Positions 6,101-6,366 of a stretch of DNA of 6,366 bases are shown here, piece after piece. The notes beneath the pieces were generated by a model that saw only the letters and a program-made list of their open reading frames with translations, did not search any database and was not told the origin of the DNA. This stretch comes from Allocoleopsis sp036703385 (GTDB taxonomy: Bacteria; Cyanobacteriota; Cyanobacteriia; Cyanobacteriales; Coleofasciculaceae): NCBI RefSeq assembly GCF_036703385.1, contig NZ_DATNPA010000033.1:1-6366 (forward strand). The letters run 5' to 3'. Position 1 is the first letter of the stretch. Each line of letters begins with the position of its first letter. A program made the translations under genes and the position numbers.

Positions 6101-6366
6101 CGCCAGGAAGGTCGGGGTCATTAAAGTTATTGACATCATTTAATGTTGCATTACCACCTGTGGCTACGATTTCAATATTGGTTGGGTCGAGTAATAGCGT
6201 TCCAACATTACCAAAGGGGGCGAGAGCATCGACCGTTCCTGCATAGTTCAAAGCGTTTTTACTCGATATCTCAACAAAGCCACCATCACCACTTTGAGAA
6301 CCTCCACGAGCGCTAATCTGGCCTGAGAAGCTGGTGTTGTGATCAGACCAAATAATAATTCGACCG
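3129..6366 (-). CDS. filamentous-haemagglutinin-like exoprotein with C-terminal CHAT protease domain (N-terminus outside window)
   Basis: The frame is open from 6365 to TAA 3131-3129, 1,078 visible residues (residue 1 at 6365-6363). Residues 1-38, before the TTG at 6251-6249, already show the exoprotein pattern (GGFVEISSKN, then GTLLLDPTNIEI), so the gene starts beyond the window. Residues about 1-460 are a Gly/Asn/Ser/Thr-rich beta-helix, including four TG(A)I repeats spaced 27, 33 and 30 residues. Residues about 467-572 resemble a cadherin/Ig-like domain. Residues 573-614 are (Thr-Pro)21. Residues about 615-777 include an acidic helical stretch (ESRLTREFEEYFG) and a polar insert. Residues about 778-1078 are a CHAT caspase-like peptidase: catalytic His921 in HLATHGDF, Cys964 in LSACRTALGD, ending HPYYWSAFTMIGNPW as in the family. 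By family, the protein is probably secreted by two-partner secretion, but neither the signal region nor a transporter gene is visible. Substrate unknown. Alternatively the CHAT domain acts as a scaffold. Confidence 0.93.
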   Translation of the reverse strand, partial: GRIIIWSDHNTSFSGQISARGGSQSGDGGFVEISSKNALNYAGTVDALAPFGNVGTLLLDPTNIEIVATGGNATLNDVNNFNDPDLPGGTRLDVTVLNNATANVILQATNNIIFSAPINMTGFNVGLTAQAGNNITVNQSITTNGGNVEFRANDNTANTATGTGSVFINAPINTNGGNFTSSGVNFTSTGFNINTSTNDFRNSGAINITSSGFINTGILNSFHDLYGFDGGAVSLNAGSNIITGAINSSSAGNDSSFTISRGGAVTLSSTVGSIQTGAIDSSFNGSNPYGSEGGLVRLTALGDITTGAINASSLNSSGGSIGGATSSAGSVNLSGQNITFDSIFTQGFSSATDGPMNIRGGDVQIVANGVVRGTGTISNAFNDFVPSGTTISTRTTGPGISQLSSVSIQHDGGPDNLDFTVGTASPVNGVAGSIIANNNTLTEASFPVLPNGGIAAGTGNGITLISVNTPPTLTANVQLAGTQPNQPVTFRFGDLNPVVGDVNSDNTTVQITSITGTLTRNGVTLAPGDTIAVNDILVYTPPENATGQVAAFTIRASDRVSFSTPQQIGINVTPTPTPTPTPTPTPTPTPTPTPTPTPTPTPTPTPTPTPTPTPSPRLVNPIPETSPHRPEFSDVRLPRFEVDPFVNQIESRLTREFEEYFGQAFQTPIKSLDAEREILNTIERATGIKPAMIYVTFIPESLEPTSADKIHNSNTNGNKQAQKNSARAENPLPQNSDLLELVVVTGKEPPVRKRVTGATREQVLKLAGEFRSKVTDSRNRRGYLAPAQALYKLIVAPLETDLQARKIQNLVFLMEPGLRSLPVAALHDGKGFLIERYSVGLMPSLSLTDTLYKDIRNAQVLAMGAKTFTDQNPLPAVPTEVSAIAGRLWQGKSYLDSGFTLGNLKEARQQQPFGIIHLATHGDFKPGASSNSYIQLWDTKLRLNQLRQLGWNKPPVELLVLSACRTALGDKEAELGFAGFAVLAGVKSAMASLWYVSDQGTLGLMTDFYQQLNAAPIKAEALRRSQLAMIRGEVRLENGKLHTPNVDIPLPPELVELGDQKLDHPYYWSAFTMIGNPW
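3474..3605 (-). other. CHAT catalytic His/Cys dyad
   Basis: The presumed catalytic His is the CAT codon at 3605-3603 (motif ATHGDF) and the nucleophile Cys is the TGT codon at 3476-3474 (motif LSACRTALGD), 43 residues apart. Both motifs are intact, so the domain should be active if it folds. Confidence 0.85.
4524..4649 (-). repeat. hexanucleotide array encoding (Thr-Pro)21 linker
   Basis: A 126-bp in-frame array of 21 Thr-Pro units inside the CHAT exoprotein, built mainly from ACG CCA or ACC CCA. It separates the beta-helix/cadherin-like half from the CHAT half and should form an extended, stiff, possibly glycosylated or cell-wall-spanning linker. Because the unit is 6 bp, slippage changes linker length without shifting frame. 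The end units use ACA and ACT, marking the older edges of the array. Confidence 0.95.
4653..4968 (-). other. cadherin/Ig-like domain within the exoprotein
   Basis: About 105 residues starting NTPPTLTANV and ending IGINV, with the alternating beta-strand pattern and the GDVNSDNTTVQITSITG and ILVYTPPENATG segments usual in bacterial cadherin-like or Ig-like repeats of surface proteins. Only one copy is present. The boundaries are approximate and the exact family cannot be settled by eye. Confidence 0.5.
4689..4696. repeat. HIP1 palindrome
   Basis: A perfect GCGATCGC inside the exoprotein gene, in the cadherin-like segment. It shows that this large gene carries the same genomic signature as its neighbours, which argues against recent transfer from outside cyanobacteria. 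Confidence 0.9.
5419..5730 (-). repeat. degenerate ~30-residue beta-helix repeats in the exoprotein
   Basis: Four copies of an I-x-T-G-x-I-x-S core are seen: INTGILNSF (T codon at 5718), IITGAINSSS (5637), IQTGAIDSSF (5538) and ITTGAINASS (5448). Spacings are 27, 33 and 30 residues, consistent with parallel beta-helix rungs of haemagglutinin-type exoproteins. Confidence 0.7.

Noticed and set aside
5722..6246. Plus-strand open frame of 174 residues, hydrophobic
   Set aside because: It lies antisense to the beta-helix region. Its Leu/Val-rich composition is the complement of Asn/Thr/Gly codons; no start signal or family resemblance.

Overview
The window looks like chromosomal DNA of a filamentous cyanobacterium. 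Four perfect copies of the cyanobacterial HIP1 palindrome GCGATCGC are present (1218-1225, 2233-2240, 3034-3041, 4689-4696). There are two short heptanucleotide tandem arrays of the kind common in filamentous cyanobacteria, an OmpR-family regulator resembling cyanobacterial RppA, and a large exoprotein that combines a filamentous-haemagglutinin-like beta-helix with a C-terminal CHAT protease, a combination I associate with cyanobacteria.

Layout from left to right. Positions 1-465 (minus strand) hold most of a lipoprotein with four LTxxQ-type motifs, a Spy/CpxP-like envelope protein cut by the window edge. Its 273-bp upstream region carries a perfect dyad (565-586) and a perfect 26-bp tandem duplication (577-628) that repeats one dyad arm. 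At 739-1422 (minus) is an OmpR/PhoB-type response regulator with no histidine kinase beside it. At 1575-2225 (minus) is a glutathione S-transferase-fold protein. It is divergent from hisG (2364-3008, plus), a short-form ATP phosphoribosyltransferase, and the 138-bp gap between them holds a perfect 17-bp palindrome next to a TATAAT box. After hisG, a 21-bp higher-order repeat built from heptads (about 3051-3127) fills the convergent gap.

From 3129 to the right edge (minus) runs one very large reading frame with 1,078 visible residues: beta-helix, cadherin/Ig-like domain, a (Thr-Pro)21 linker, then a CHAT caspase-like domain with an intact His/Cys dyad. It stays open to the window edge, so its true start and any secretion signal lie outside. 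Starting it at the TTG codon at 6249-6251 would be an artefact.

The regulator and the Spy-like lipoprotein could form an envelope-stress module, the regulator acting on the dyad upstream of the lipoprotein gene; this is inference. hisG and the GST-like gene look like ordinary housekeeping or detoxification genes. The most unusual element is the CHAT-bearing adhesin-like exoprotein with its length-variable Thr-Pro linker. I see no rRNA, tRNA, CRISPR array, transposase or phage gene.
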